Part shown: positions 51,700 to 63,639 of the stretch, piece by piece
Layout: each line of letters opens with the position of its first letter
Position numbering within the stretch: position 1 is the stretch's first letter
NCBI RefSeq assembly: GCF_963678635.1
Contig: NC_087066.1
Location: 8,833,954 to 8,897,953 of the forward strand
DNA: 64,000 nucleotides
Origin: Symsagittifera roscoffensis
Taxonomy: Eukaryota; Xenacoelomorpha; Acoela; Convolutidae
Direction of reading: 5' to 3'
The notes under the pieces: generated by a model
Told to the model about the DNA's origin: nothing
Seen by the model: the letters and a program-made list of their open reading frames with translations, nothing else
Database searches by the model: none
Position numbers and translations under genes: made by a program

Positions 51700-52220
51700 A
51701 AAACAAGACTGCTCGTATCAGGGCGAAGCCCTGAATGTGCCGACTGCCTTTTAAAGTTTATGGGCATTAATAACATTAAAAAAATAAATGAAACAAAACA
51801 AAATGAAAAAATTTTTTTTTCTGAAATTTGAAATCTTTTATGAAAACTATCACCCCACACGCCATATAAAGTACAAAAGATAGATTTAGCTCCTGGTAAC
51901 AACTCAATTTTGGCAAAAAAGCTTCTCTCAACCAATTTGGAACGATTTCTAAGACGGATTAAATCTCCGCGTAATTATATTGCGCGTTAATTGTCCCAAA
52001 TTGGTCAAAATGGCCAAAATGGCAATCTTTAAACCATCATAACTTTACTAAAATTGATCACAGGTGAAATATCTTTCCATATTGGAGCTCAGAATAACAA
52101 TACTTTTCGAATGACAAATTTTTTTTGTCAAAAATGGCTAGTTAACAAGTCGAAATTTGCCTGAAGAAAAAAAACCCACCCCGAGCACAAATATTCCGTT
52201 ACTTTCGTATCGAAAGTCGT
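51700..52220 (+). repeat. Family H repeat in copy A
   Basis: Has the hairpin TCAGGGC GAA GCCCTGA (51718-51734) and the terminal hairpin ACTTTCG TAT CGAAAGT (52201-52217), with CCCCACACGCCATATAAAG and CTAAGACGGATTAAATCTCC between. Confidence 0.8.
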
Positions 52221-52892
52221 AACAATAAATGAATAGGTTATTTTCAAGCACTCAACGCTGAACATCTAGGGGTAAAAAGTACGAACAGTAACAGTTGAAG
52301 TCGCAAGTTTTAGGTTTCGAGCAAACTACTTATGAAACAGATGCTACGGTCTTCTCATTTAATATTCCGCCATTTGATTTGTGAATTTTTGAACAGTAAG
52401 AATTATGCGTGGAATTTCATTTGCTTTTTTATCCATTGGAGTTATAATTGATTTAGTCTTAAGAACTGTGGCTGGTACAAACTCATCATAATGTTTTTAG
52501 GAATGAATCAGTTCTCTGTAGAAGTTTCTGATATCAAATCTGTAGAATCAAAGTTTGTTTCGGTTTAGTGTTTAACAGTAAAGTTTCAAGGTGAAAACCA
52601 TCTTGTTGAGCGAGTACAGCTCATTAGTTTTAATATTTCGTTTAATGAGGTTGTAAAAGTCAATTGTTCTTCAGTCACTTCCATGAATTTGTCAAATGCA
52701 AGCACTTCAATATCGGGGAAGCAACGGTTTTTTCTAGTGAAATGTTTTTCGCCAGAGTTTGCATTTGGGGTCATGCTGACAACTTCTTGATTCTTTTTTT
52801 TCAAAAGAGATTGTGTGTTCATTTGAACAATTATTTGTTGATTTCTTGTTTGCTGGTCATAAAGATTTTCCTAAGGATACCAAGTTAGGAGT

Positions 52893-54215
52893 CACTCAAA
52901 AGCGGGGTTCACTCACTAGGGGTCTTTTTTCGAGGATGAGTTATAGTATCTAATGCCGCCATAAAATCGATATGCCCTTGCTCATTATTTGGCGTAAATT
53001 GCCTACTTCCGGTCAAAGGGGATGCTTTTCCAAGTGCTAATAGCTTCCGGTCCAACCGCTGGATTGATTCAAATTATAATACAAGATGTATCTTGCCACT
53101 ACCTATCAACCCTCCAGGTTTCAGCTCCCTGCGATCATCGGTGGCCGAGAAACGACTTCCGGAAGTTAGGGGTGGTTTTGTTTACTTTGGGCATAAAACC
53201 GAAGTGGGGGTCTTAGGGGTCTGGGTTTCCAAACTTAAGCTCCCCTTAACTAGGCCTACAACATACTAGAAATTGAGTCTATTCCAACCGCTAGTTACCG
53301 AGTTCTGACAGGGCCCATTACACTTCCGGAACCGTTATCACTTGCCCCGAGGGTCTGACGGGTTCCGATTTTTTTAATGCCCGGGTCAAATCATCTCTAG
53401 TGTCGCTCCTCTGAATTTCATAACATTAGCTTTCTTAGTTCCGATTTGGGGGGGGGGGGGGGGGGGGGGTTCGCCGAATTTGTCAAATTTTATTTTCTGG
53501 CATAGGAGGGACGATATTTTCGAAGGTTGAACTATTTCGAACTTTACCTTTTGTTTTCTCTACTACTTAACTTAATGACAAATCAATCTTGCGCTCAGGT
53601 TAATATTGCATGTAATACAGTAGAATCACCAATTCTACACTGATTGTATCTCTAATAATTGTGTTGTTTGTGTTGTCAGCACTAATTTAATTGTGCTGTC
53701 AGCATGTCCTTGACCATTGTCCCAGATTTCAACTCGAATATTATCTACAAATAACCGCACACCGTAGAATTTTGGGGTTTCTGCAATTCGACGTGGTACT
53801 GTTACGTAGCGTTACGCGCTTTGGTAACCATTTTGCCGCTGAATCCTTGCCAATTCTGTAGACTACAGGATATTTTTTTTACTTCGAAGGAGGGTTCGGT
53901 GAGCAACAGATTGAAAGCTTCCGATAATATTTACGTTCAGAGGTGGTACTGAAATGATGTTGATTGAATTACTTGTTGAATGTTCTGCTTGATTCCAATA
54001 AAAATATTCCTTTTTCAATTCAATTGAATTTTCCGGTGGTATGGTGTTACTATTCGAAATTTTAGTTTGGCGTCGTAAAAACTCTTTGTTCGTCTTTCTC
54101 TTCAGACCTCCCTGCATAGAAAACCTCGCATCATCTATTCCCAATGGACAAAGTCTGATACATTGATTGGCAAAAAAATTTCAGCTCAAAAACCTGCTGA
54201 TTTTTTTTCCTTTCC
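52893..54215. other. Unique spacer between the duplicated segments
   Basis: Contains a 22-G homopolymer (53448-53469) and GC-richer DNA at 52980-53420 with no clear gene. A 93-codon minus-strand open stretch (53863-54144; NSIELKKEYFYWNQAEHSTS) looks protein-like, but no family is recognised. Confidence 0.4.
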
Positions 54216-54680
54216 AGTCCTAAGGTTGATCTCTGGTTTTTGTTTCAGTTGATTTATATACCGTCAATAATTTTCACGAAACTTGAATTCACGTTTAGTT
54301 GTACAAAAGAGTGATGACCTCTCTTGTTGTGTTCTCGGTGCCGATCGTTTTTGTTTTTGTCACTGTGACTAATTCAGAGAAAATGTTAAAAGTAGTAGTA
54401 ATATAACTACTTCAAAAACTGTAAGTTTTTTTGACGAATCAATACAAATCACTATATCCGATTTTCAAAGGATTCTACAGCTGGCTAGTTTGGCTGTAGA
54501 ATCCAAGGATTGGATACTTTTTCAGCCAAAGTTCGGTAGTAGGGTTTGCTGTTACTACCTTGCGAAAGATACTACCTTGCTTGACAGGACTGGTTAATAG
54601 GACCTGGTTGGAAGCTACTGATCCATTCGAGGACGAGGGACTCTTTGGCGATGTCGAGGACGAGGGACTCTTTGGCGATG
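54216..54680. repeat. Short direct repeat, left of gap
   Basis: Nearly identical to 54893-55340, on the other side of the N run. Its last 50 bp contain GAGGACGAGGGACTCTTTGG twice in tandem, right against the gap. This pattern suggests an assembly join rather than true biology. Confidence 0.85.
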
Positions 54681-54880
54681 NNNNNNNNNNNNNNNNNNNN
54701 NNNNNNNNNNNNNNNNNNNNNNNNNNNNNNNNNNNNNNNNNNNNNNNNNNNNNNNNNNNNNNNNNNNNNNNNNNNNNNNNNNNNNNNNNNNNNNNNNNNN
54801 NNNNNNNNNNNNNNNNNNNNNNNNNNNNNNNNNNNNNNNNNNNNNNNNNNNNNNNNNNNNNNNNNNNNNNNNNNNNNNNN
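54681..54880. other. Assembly gap (200 N)
   Basis: A run of exactly 200 N; the real length is unknown. Confidence 0.99.
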
Positions 54881-55237
54881 CTGAAATTATATTCCTTTAT
54901 ATCCCGGTTGTTAATCTCTGGTTTTTTGTTTCAGTTGATTTATATACCGTCGATAACTTTCGCGAAACTCGAATTCACGTTTAGTTGTACAAAAGAGTGA
55001 TGACCTCTCTTGTTGTGTTCTCGGTGCCGATCGTTTTTGTTTTTGTCACTGTGACTAATTCAGAGAAAATGTTAAAAGTAGTAGTAATATAACTACTTCA
55101 AAAACTGTAAGTTTTTTTGACGAATCATTACAAATCACTATATCCGATTTTCAAAGGATTCTACAGCTGGCTAGTCTGGCTGTAGAATCCAAGGATTGGA
55201 TACTTTTTTCAGCCAAAGTTCGGTAGTAGGGTTTGCT

Positions 55238-58022
55238 GTTACTATCTTGCGAAAGATACTACCTTGCTTGACAGGACTGGTTAATAGGACCTGGTTGGAA
55301 GCTACTGATCCGTTCGAGGACGAGGGACTCTTTGGCGATGTTGAGCTTGGGTCAGTATCGCGTATTTTTTCTTTGGGCTGTCAGTTTCTGTTTTCTGGCG
55401 GAGTATCGAGATTCAAATGTGCAGTACAATTTTTTCATTCGCCTTCCAGTTAAAAGCTCTCTTTTGTTGTCCAAAATGATATTGCAATTCTGAAAGACTA
55501 CGCTTTTCAAAAGTTTTTTTTTGGTTTTCTTTGGATATGTTTTTCAAGAAGGACACAGTTTCTTTTCAACTAAAATAGGTTCCGAAGATTCCAGAATATT
55601 TCTGAAACCGAGCTGATGCAGGTAGATTTTGGTGGTTCTGACAACATTGTCTGTAATTTAATTTTCAACTGTTTGAACTCCGTTTTTATGCAATTCGTTG
55701 GATCAAGGATTATCAACGGTACAGAACATTGAATTATATGCTGTGAATTGCAAAATGATTTGAATTTGTGACCAGTAAAACATGAAGCTTGACGAACCTT
55801 GATTGTTTTTGAATTTCCCTGGAAATGAAAACAATCGCTCAGAAAATCATCCACCGTTTTCGATCAATTCTATACAAAAACCAATTATCTAGAGGAGCCT
55901 GATTTGAATCCAATAAACTCGAAAAGTCCAAACCAATTTTCCAGTTTGCAAAAGATAATCCCGGTAAATGGTAGGTTTGCTTTAAGATGATAAAAGTTTG
56001 ACTTTTTTGTTTTCTTTGATGTAATCTGAGCAGTTTTTTTCCATGAAAATAACTCATTTTTTGATATGTGGTTACCACCCATAATCCAAAAAAACCACAT
56101 TTGGATTACCACCCATAATCCAAATGTGGTTACCACCCATATACCGAGCTCTCCCAGATTGGCTTTGGGAAGCTTTTTGAGGGCAGCGGTCTTAGGAATT
56201 TGAGGTACGAAAAATTACTCTAAATGTATAACAACCCATTGGAGGTTTGTAGAATTGTTGAAAGTAGATGCTGCCTTTGTTGGCTTAAAGCTCCCGATTC
56301 TCGTCCAGTTTCTTGACAAGAGGTTTAAGATATTATCTCCACCAGTCAGAAATGCAACTGTTTCGTTGTTGAAAAAACGTTTAGTTCTAGTGGACTACTG
56401 ACAAATTGTTAGTTTCAAAATATTACTTGGTTACAGCCAATTGTTCTGGGGTCAAGTTTTCATCGGTGAAAATTACAGTGATGACGGAAGAAGCAATGGT
56501 AATTACAAGTCCATTAATTACAATTATACTATTTATAATGTAAAATTCTTTTGGAGATTTTATAGAATTTGAATGTATAAGTCATAAAATTTTAGATGTC
56601 AATTTTAAATTGAAAACAAGACTGCTCGTATCAGGGCGAGGCCCTGAATGTTCCGGTTGCCTTTTAAGGTTTACGGAGCAATAATAACATTAAAAAATTA
56701 AATGAAATAAAACAAAAAGAAATTTTTTTTTTCTAAATTTTGAAATTTTTGATGAAAATTATCCCCCCACACGCCATATAAAGTAAAAAATGATAAATTT
56801 CGCTTCTAGTAACGAATCAATTATGGCAAATAAGCTTCTTTTAAGCAACTTGGAACAATTTCTAAGACGGATTAACTCTCCGCTTACGCGTTAATAGCGC
56901 GAAATATATCGCGCGTTAATTGTCCCAAATTGGCCAAAATGGCAATCTTTAAACCCCCGAAACTTTACGAAAAATGATCACATGTGAAAACACAACAGTA
57001 CCTTTCGAATGATATAAAAAATTCCGTCAAAACTGGCTAGTTAAAAAGTCGAAATTTGTCTGAAGAAAAAAAACCCACCCCGAGCACAAATATTCCGTTA
57101 CTTTCGTATCGAAAGTCGGAACAATAAATGAATAAATTATTTTTGAAGCACTCAACGCCGAATATCTAGGGGTAAAAAGTACGAACAGTAACAGTTAAAA
57201 TTGCAAGTTTTAACTTCGTTTCGAGCGGTTACATAGCAGTATTTAGACAACCGCGTATTCAGACTCGTCAGTACTTAGACAAATACTGTTTCAACCAATC
57301 AGAATCGAGAAAAAGAAGAAATTAATAAATAATTATAATTTATTTTGGATTATGTATGTCTTTTCTCGATTCTGATTGGTTCATACAGTATTTGGCTAAA
57401 TACTGACGAGTATGAATACGGGGTTGTCTAAATACAGGCTGCACTCCGTTTCGAGCAAACTAATTATGAAACAGATGCTACGGTCTTCTCATTTATTATT
57501 CCGCCATTTGATTTGTGAATTTTTGAACAGTAAGAATGATGCGTGGAATTTTATTTGCTTTTTTATCCATTGGAGTTATAATTGATTTAGTCCTAAAAAC
57601 TGTGGCTGGTACGAACTCATCATATTGTTTTTAGGAATGAATCAGTTCTTTGTAGAATTTCTGATATCAAATCTGTAGAATCTATGTATGTTTCGGTTTA
57701 GTGTTTAACAGTAAAGTTACAAGGTAAAAACCATCTTGTTGAGCGACTACAGCTCATTAGTTTAATATTTCGTTTAATGAGGTTGTAGAAGTCAATTGTT
57801 CTTCAGTCACTTCCATGAATTTGTCAAATGCAAGCACTTCAATATTGGGGAAGCAACGGTTTTTTCTAGTGAAATGTTTTTCGCCAGAATTTGCATTTGG
57901 GGTCAGGCTGACAACTTCTCGATTCTATTTTTTCAAAAGAGATTGTGTGTTCATTTGACCAATTATTTGTTGATTTCTTGTTTGCTGGTCATAAGGATTT
58001 TCCTTAGGATGCCAAGTTAGGA
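55238..58022. repeat. Large direct repeat, copy B (~2.8 kb)
   Basis: Second copy of the 50373-52892 segment, longer by a 220-bp MITE (57227-57446) and a short local duplication near 56085-56140 (CCACCCATAATCCAAA repeated). It keeps the open minus-strand segments (55570-55854, 55839-56078) and the family H unit (56615-57126). Confidence 0.88.
57227..57446. repeat. MITE with ~70-bp inverted repeats and 9-10 bp target duplication
   Basis: The inverted arms share GTATTTAGACAACC, GTATTCA, ACTCGTCAGTA and ACCAATCAGAATCGAGAAAA. It is flanked by CGTTTCGAGC at 57217-57226 and 57447-57456. Copy A has a single GTTTCGAGC (52314-52322) at the matching place: an empty site. A 9-10 bp duplication fits Mutator-like elements better than hAT (8 bp). 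Confidence 0.9.
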
Positions 58023-58900
58023 AAAAGATTTTTGAATTGATTGGTCGACACGAGGAACAAACGGAGTTTGCTTAGGTTCCGACACATCATAATGGAGTTT
58101 GTTTTTGGCATTTATACCTTCCAAAAGGATGGCTCTTGATTCAGTGTTTTTGAAACCCAATTATTCAATTTCTTCCAAATTTTTACAATTTGGCTTCCTT
58201 ACTGCGAAAATTTTTTGTTCAAGAGTCGATGAAATTGTTTCTTCAATTCCTCTGTAGTCACTAGGACGGCCTTTGAAACCACATAAAATATTGCCAAGAT
58301 AGTTTCAGTGAAAGAGAAATTTCTGTGGTTGAGTCTATCACTCTTTGAAAATTGTTACACATGCCAGCTAGCCTGTGAAGACCGGTTGAATTTCTTATAT
58401 GCCTGTTATTTTTCCGCCATACTAAAATTGCCTTGCGTGCTGGTCAAGTTTTCCAATTACGACTAGCTATAAGATTTTTAAGGATCCATGCTAAGACAGA
58501 CAGACTTTTCCTCTGGTCATCCGAGACAATTGATATGGGACCTTATCTACCAATTCGTGTATATTTGGCATCTGGTATTTATTATGTTAATTTAAAAGTT
58601 TGTGTCAAACGCCAGCTCAATCAAATATTTTTTCGTGCAAGTAGCAATAATTGGGCTTGTAAGTCTAGCTTGTTACCTTTTTATCCTTGAGATGAATCGG
58701 TTTTGGAAGTTTGTGAAAACGAGTAGCTTTCATTTGATTTCTGATCTTTTCGTTTTTTTTTCGAAAAGTGCTGGACAATTTTTCCAATTTCCTTTTGTCA
58801 CTTTTTTGTCACTTAGTCCGACAGGCTCAACAAATGACATACTTTTTAAGTTGTTCTTGATATGTTGATAAGGTTTCTGAGTGACTTCAACCCGACGTGT
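58023..58900. other. Non-coding or decayed retroelement sequence
   Basis: Short interrupted reading frames continue on the minus strand from the protease-like segment, but no RT motif (YxDD) was found. Nothing else supported. Confidence 0.35.
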
Positions 58901-59780
58901 GAAAGGTTGTCGTTTTTCGTAAACTGTAGCAACTGTAAACTGTAAAGAAAAAATTATCCGTTGGATCTGAATGGAACAAAAACTTCTCCAACTATCATTA
59001 TAGCGTTGTCTGTGAATCCACAAAACGTTTTTTTTGTCGCATGAATGATGTATTGATCTTCAGACAGGGGTATTTCAATTTCAGTCGATGAAGTACATTT
59101 TTTTACCGTTACTAACAGACTAGCGGAGTCTACATGAATGTTCATATGTACAAAGGTTCTTTCCAATCCAATATTAACATTTCTTAGAAATTTCCTATTT
59201 CATCAAAAGTTTTTGTCATATTTGATACCACATATTCGTCTTTATCACTTTGGCTTGCTTTCAATTTTGAGTTGTTGAGTTGATTACACTGCAGCACTTT
59301 TTTTATTCACGTTTTGAGACTGGTTATTTACAGCAGGGCATTACGTAAAATTTCAACCCGGTATTCACAACTTTTTGACATTTGACAGCGTTTACATTTC
59401 TCACGAGTTCTGTCTATCTAGTGCTAGCGTGGGCATAAAATTTTCCTTCGGATGTCGTAGTTAGTTCTTCATGTTGTTTATGAAAATATCTCTAACCCAT
59501 TTTTCTTCGCAGGATATGTCACATTTCATGGCCATTTTTGCTAAATTTTCCCAAATTTGTTTCAAGAGTTGTCTTCTTCTTGCGTAATTCAAAAGTAACA
59601 GTAAGATTTTTGATGATTTCGCGATTGAAACAGTGCCAAAATTCTGAAAAAAAAACATCCAAAACATTTTCGCCTTGGTGGAAGTTCAGGCGAATATACG
59701 CGTTCCTTCGTTTTCTAACGCCAGATAGAGCTTTAAGTGGATCTTTCTGTCGGCTTCTTCAATGCGTTTACCCTTGAAAA
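58730..59780 (-). mobile_element. Remains of a second LTR-retrotransposon-like gag and protease
   Basis: The minus strand reads a gag-like piece (59461-59667: LLNYARRRQLLKQIWENLAK, CEEKWVRDIFINNM). It then reads a protease-like piece (58954-59166) with VHMNIHVDSASLLVTV, resembling a decayed D-S-G-A-S active site, and FCGFTDNAIMIVGEVFVPF, resembling the conserved second half. Frames are broken and no RT follows. Assignment rests on weak similarity, order and strand. Confidence 0.42.
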
Positions 59781-60329
59781 TTTACTTTCCAATTTGATTC
59801 GTTAGTCTTCTAATTGCCATTTTTTGTTGGGTTCTAAGCTAAACGTTATGTTTTGGCGAGATGGACTCGCTCGTTGGTTCCTCCTCTATCTGTAGAGTTT
59901 CAGATTTGACCAAATCAAAAGGTTGAGAAGGTTTTCCATATCGATGTTTTCTCTTGCTATCAATGCTTGTTGAAACATGTCTCCCCAATTGCCCCGTGGA
60001 ATGGGGGGCATTTGTATGACATTCCCAAAATGGAGACTAGATTAGTTTATAGAGTGCTGCGCCATAGTAAAATAGTCTAGTAACTAAACGAATACAAACT
60101 TGAACTAAATAAAAGTAAACCATACTATACTGTTCATATAAATTTTATGTTTTTTTTTAAAACAGAATAAGACTGACTTCGCTCACTCCAAAAGAGTTCG
60201 CTATCAATGTGAAGGTCAGATATGACATATTAATTCTTTAAAATAAGTATTTAAAGGAGACAATCACAACAAAAATCAAGCAAACCTGATCTGAGTCACC
60301 TAGAATTTCAAAAAGTCTATGTATCGGTC
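59781..60329. other. Intergenic, no feature recognised
   Basis: AT-rich; a short GC-richer patch near 59985-60015 holds CCCCGTGGAATGGGGGGC, a small inverted repeat. No gene seen. Confidence 0.4.
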
Positions 60330-60655
60330 AGTGGCTTACGCAGAAATTTTTTGAGGGGCTGGCGGTTTTTCAGAAAACCGACAAAAAAAGCATTTTTGGG
60401 CACTTTTTGGAAAATTTTGACCAAAAAAAATTGAGTTTTTTTCGGCGCGGGCTCCCCCCTCAAAGTAGATATAATAGCGCCAAAGGCGCTTTTTGAAAGT
60501 TTTTGAGGTTGGTCAGTCAAAAATGGATGTCGTAAAGTTATACTAAAGGCGGACCCTTTGGAAAGTTCGGCAACCAGAATTGGGGGGGGGGGGGCGTTGA
60601 ACCCCCCGAGTCTCCCACTCCCTCGGCACGCTACTAGTAATGAAAGTAAACTTAA
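60330..60655 (+). repeat. Dispersed repeat, inverted relative to 63640-63900
   Basis: Shares GCTCCCCCCTCAAA, TAGCGCC(A/G)AA(G)GGCGCTTT and GGACCCTTTGG with the reverse complement of the right-end copy, in the same order. Includes a 13-G run (60582-60594). It lies just 3' of the GT31 exons and could reach their 3' end. Confidence 0.75.
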
Positions 60656-60689
60656 AGGTGTATACTATTTGAGACGTCCCCCCGCCCGC

Positions 60690-61439
60690 GTGTTGAACAC
60701 AGGCAGGTGCGTTGATACTTTAAGGGCATAGATATTGAATTGTGTTGCCTTTTTATCGACTTTCTCCTGCAGTTTGGGAAGCTCATTGTTCAGTCTATCA
60801 ATTCTGGTGTATGTATCGTCGTCAGATTTTGCAAAATAATCGAACTTCGGACAATAGCAATACACTAATTTCATTGACGAAAGAATTTTGAGCGGTGTTA
60901 AATCATAGCCTTCAGCCGAATACAAATACGATAGATGGGTCTTTGAAACAACCACGCACCTCAAAAAAGATACTAAACAAAAAAGGGCGCCCAAATCAAT
61001 TAAGACTCTTTCTTTTTTTTTATCAGAGACACCTGAAAATGGATCTATAGCTGGCGGTTTTAAAATTACTAAAAATTCATTTTGCCTGAAAACAATTTGA
61101 TATGATTATTATTCATCCTAAGGACCCATCTATGATCTTTATACCTTCAGGCGTGTTGAAAATAACAACATCGGCATATTGGGAAATTTCTTTTTGCAAA
61201 CCCTCTTTTATGTTTGAAATATTAACATTGCCGTTCGAAGAAGGTTGACTAACTGCGAAAAAATATATCCAAGTGAAATTTTTTGTGTTTGATTGTAATA
61301 ATTCTCGTAGATATGTTTCACGTACGGCCAACCGTTGGGCGAAGGAAGTTGACCGAGAGTTGATCATGATGACCCTCAAATTCGTTTTGGAGTCAAGTTT
61401 TGAGCACCTTTCCATCAGACTGGCGGCGTCAGAGGGGTC
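60690..61439 (-). CDS. GT31 family glycosyltransferase (beta-1,3-galactosyltransferase-like), two internal exons
   Basis: Partial gene. Exon A is 61439-61145 (acceptor GTTTCAG; donor GAAG|GTATAA) and exon B is 60909 to about 60690 (acceptor GGCTGAAG); the joint keeps phase and forms the Gly of the GYDLT motif. Exon A has LRVIMINSRS, QRLAVRETYL, WIYFFAVSQ and QYADVVIFNTPE. Exon B has YDLTPLKILSSMKLVYCYC and YFAKSDDDTYTRIDRL, the DDD metal- and UDP-sugar-binding motif. GT31 enzymes are Golgi type II membrane proteins that transfer galactose or GlcNAc to glycans. The N-terminal membrane anchor and the C-terminal ED(V)xxG part were not found in the window, so other exons lie elsewhere or the gene is a fragment. 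Confidence 0.75.
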
Positions 61440-62474
61440 CTGAAACCAACTGATTTCACCAAATTAATGAAAAAATGTTTCTTCTGAGAGCGGGAAGGCG
61501 GGGAAATTTTCAAAAAATGGAAAAATAAATTTTTCCATTTTTTAATAGCCCAAAAGAACAATTGATAAGTAAATCAATCTCAAAAGATTTCTTTTTTTTC
61601 ATTTTTCATTTTTTTAAATTCCGTTTTTGGACATTTGCTGAAATGTTTTGACAGCAGGAAATGGTAATTATTCATAGTAACCAAGTTTTTTTGAAATTTT
61701 TTAAATTGATTTCGAAAAATCAACATAGTCCGCCTTAAGCAATTTAAAAAGGTTTCTGAAAATCCGCCCCCTTCGAGAAAATCCTAGATCTGCCCCTGCC
61801 AATATTATCAAAACCATTAATTTTGCATGTTGTTACCTTGTGAAAAAATATTGAGCACTTTCAGGAAGCTCCAAAAACTCACAACTTGCCCAGTGTTTAT
61901 TTTGTAATAAGCACGGATTTCACGCAAAGCCTTCAGAACTCTAATGAACTAATACTACGTAATTTTGATCTAATCAGGAGCTCAAATCTTTCAAAGTGTC
62001 ATCGCCTTATGGCTTGCTTAAAAAAGCTTCTTGTTTATGAGAACAATTTTTGCCTAAAACAATATTTAATTTGTTCAAATCATTTGAAACTAGAACAATA
62101 TTTAATTTGTTCAAATAATTTGAAACTAGGAAGTCAAAATGAAAAATTTGCAAAAGCGTCATCCTTTGTCGAGCTTGCTTTACAAATCTAATAATTGCCA
62201 ACCAATTCCAGCTGTAAACAAGGATATCCGATTACTGTGCAAGTAGAAGAGAATGTTCCGAAAATAGTCTTAAAAGTTACAAAAAAATGTTTTTTCAAAT
62301 TAGTATCGTCTTTTTTGTTGCGCGGTGTGGTGAAAAATTATGACAAAAAAAATCTTAGGCAAATTTAACAGTCATAGTTTAACTTGAAAATAGTTTTTAC
62401 AGAAAAATGAATAGAACAACGAAAAAATGATCATTCGAAAAAATTCAAGTTTTCAAAATTTTTCAAAATTTTTT
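61440..62474. other. Region upstream of the GT31 exons
   Basis: No further GT31 exon recognised. It includes a tandem pair of 36-bp units (62054-62130, ACAATATTTAATTTGTTCAA repeated) and poly-T/A runs. Confidence 0.4.
62054..62130. repeat. Tandem 36-38 bp duplication
   Basis: AACAATATTTAATTTGTTCA then AATNATTTGAAACTAG occurs twice in a row with one or two differences. Confidence 0.88.
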
Positions 62475-62560
62475 CTGCTGAAAATTTTGAATCTGAGGAA
62501 GTTTTTCTTTCCCAAATTGACGCTAAGAACCTCCAAAAAATAATTGCACTCAAACAAAAT
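62475..62560. repeat. Direct repeat, left copy (86-87 bp exact)
   Basis: Identical base for base to 63915-64000 (both run from CTGCTGAAAATTTTGAATCT to the end of CACTCAAACAAAAT). Offset 1440 bp. The right copy is cut by the window end. Confidence 0.95.
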
Positions 62561-63639
62561 TAAATTAGGCATTTTTTGTGGGCATAAAAATTAGGCTCAC
62601 GGCTTAAATTAGGCATAAAAAAGCAATTGTAAGGCTGCATGCTCATCTTTGAATTTGACCAAAGCTTGGAATTTGACCAAAAACCAATTTCTAGGTACTT
62701 CAATGTCAATCGAATCACAACTGAAAGGGCTGTCAATAATACGATGTATCTCACGATATATAAAGATGATTGTTTGTGGAACCCGATTTTAAGGAAAACA
62801 TAAAGAAAAAAAAGAAAAAACAAAGACAACAGAATACAAAGAACAAAAACCGAAAACTAAAAAATTACTTTTATTGAGCTGATAGATTTGAGTTTCGGCA
62901 AAACAAGTAAAACTGGAAAATAAAATTGATTTGTTTGCATGGTTTTAAACTTTTTGCGACCAGATTCGAATTATCAGCACGTGAAGTGCACTAAGGATTT
63001 GAGATTTCAAGGTTAATCATTTGTCATAGTGTTTTTAGTAGCTTTATTAATTTTCATTCTAAAAAAATTTCAAAATCGAAGCGTTGAATACGTTTCATTA
63101 GACCTGCTATCATATCGGTTGGATTTATTGCTTAAGTTTTCAAAAGCTCTTGAAATTATCCTTTCATCAGTCTATTTTGTTTAGAGTCAGCAAAAGCTCT
63201 GAAAATTTATTCAGCCTTATCAGATTTTTATAACTACTAACTGTAAAATGAAACCGTGAATTAAAATTCATTTCAGGTCATCTTATGTTCTGTATTTTTT
63301 CAATCAAATTGACAAAAGTTCTGAAATTCGGTCTTGAAACTTTGAATTCAATCTATAACCATGCTGTCCTATCGGCTTTTTCTTATCAATCTAATGTTTA
63401 CAACGGCTCCAGGAACGAATAAATTTCAAAAAAACCTACGTTTTCAATCATGGAATGTCTTTTGCTTCCAGTTGTTACAAAATTTTGTGCAGATTGAAAG
63501 TTTGAATTAAAAATTAAAGTCAAAATTAGCTTCAATGAATCAAATTCTTAACGATTTTTTTGAAAATAAACTGAAAAAATTACGCCTAAAAGCTGCCATG
63601 ACTTATGGTTTAACTATGCTTAATCAGTGTTTTTTTCTA
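62561..63639. other. Intergenic, no feature recognised
   Basis: AT-rich spacer between the exact repeats. GACCAAA(G)CTTGGAATTT-type short repeats occur near 62655-62690. No gene supported. Confidence 0.4.

Larger units (their letters stand above)
50373..52892. repeat. Large direct repeat, copy A (~2.5 kb)
   Basis: Matches 55238-58022 along its whole length with mostly single-base differences. The left edge is at CTTGCGAAAGATACTAC, the right edge at CCAAGTTAGGA. It includes a family H unit (51700-52220) and open minus-strand segments conserved in both copies (50697-50981, 50966-51202). It lacks the 220-bp MITE present in copy B. It may be a segmental duplication, a pair of long terminal repeats, or two copies of one element. 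Confidence 0.88.

Noticed and set aside
53448-53469. 22-G run as a telomere-like or switch-like element
   Set aside because: A plain homopolymer, with no repeat unit; may also be a sequencing-length artefact.
57227-57446. hAT-type MITE
   Set aside because: The target duplication seen is 9-10 bp, not 8.
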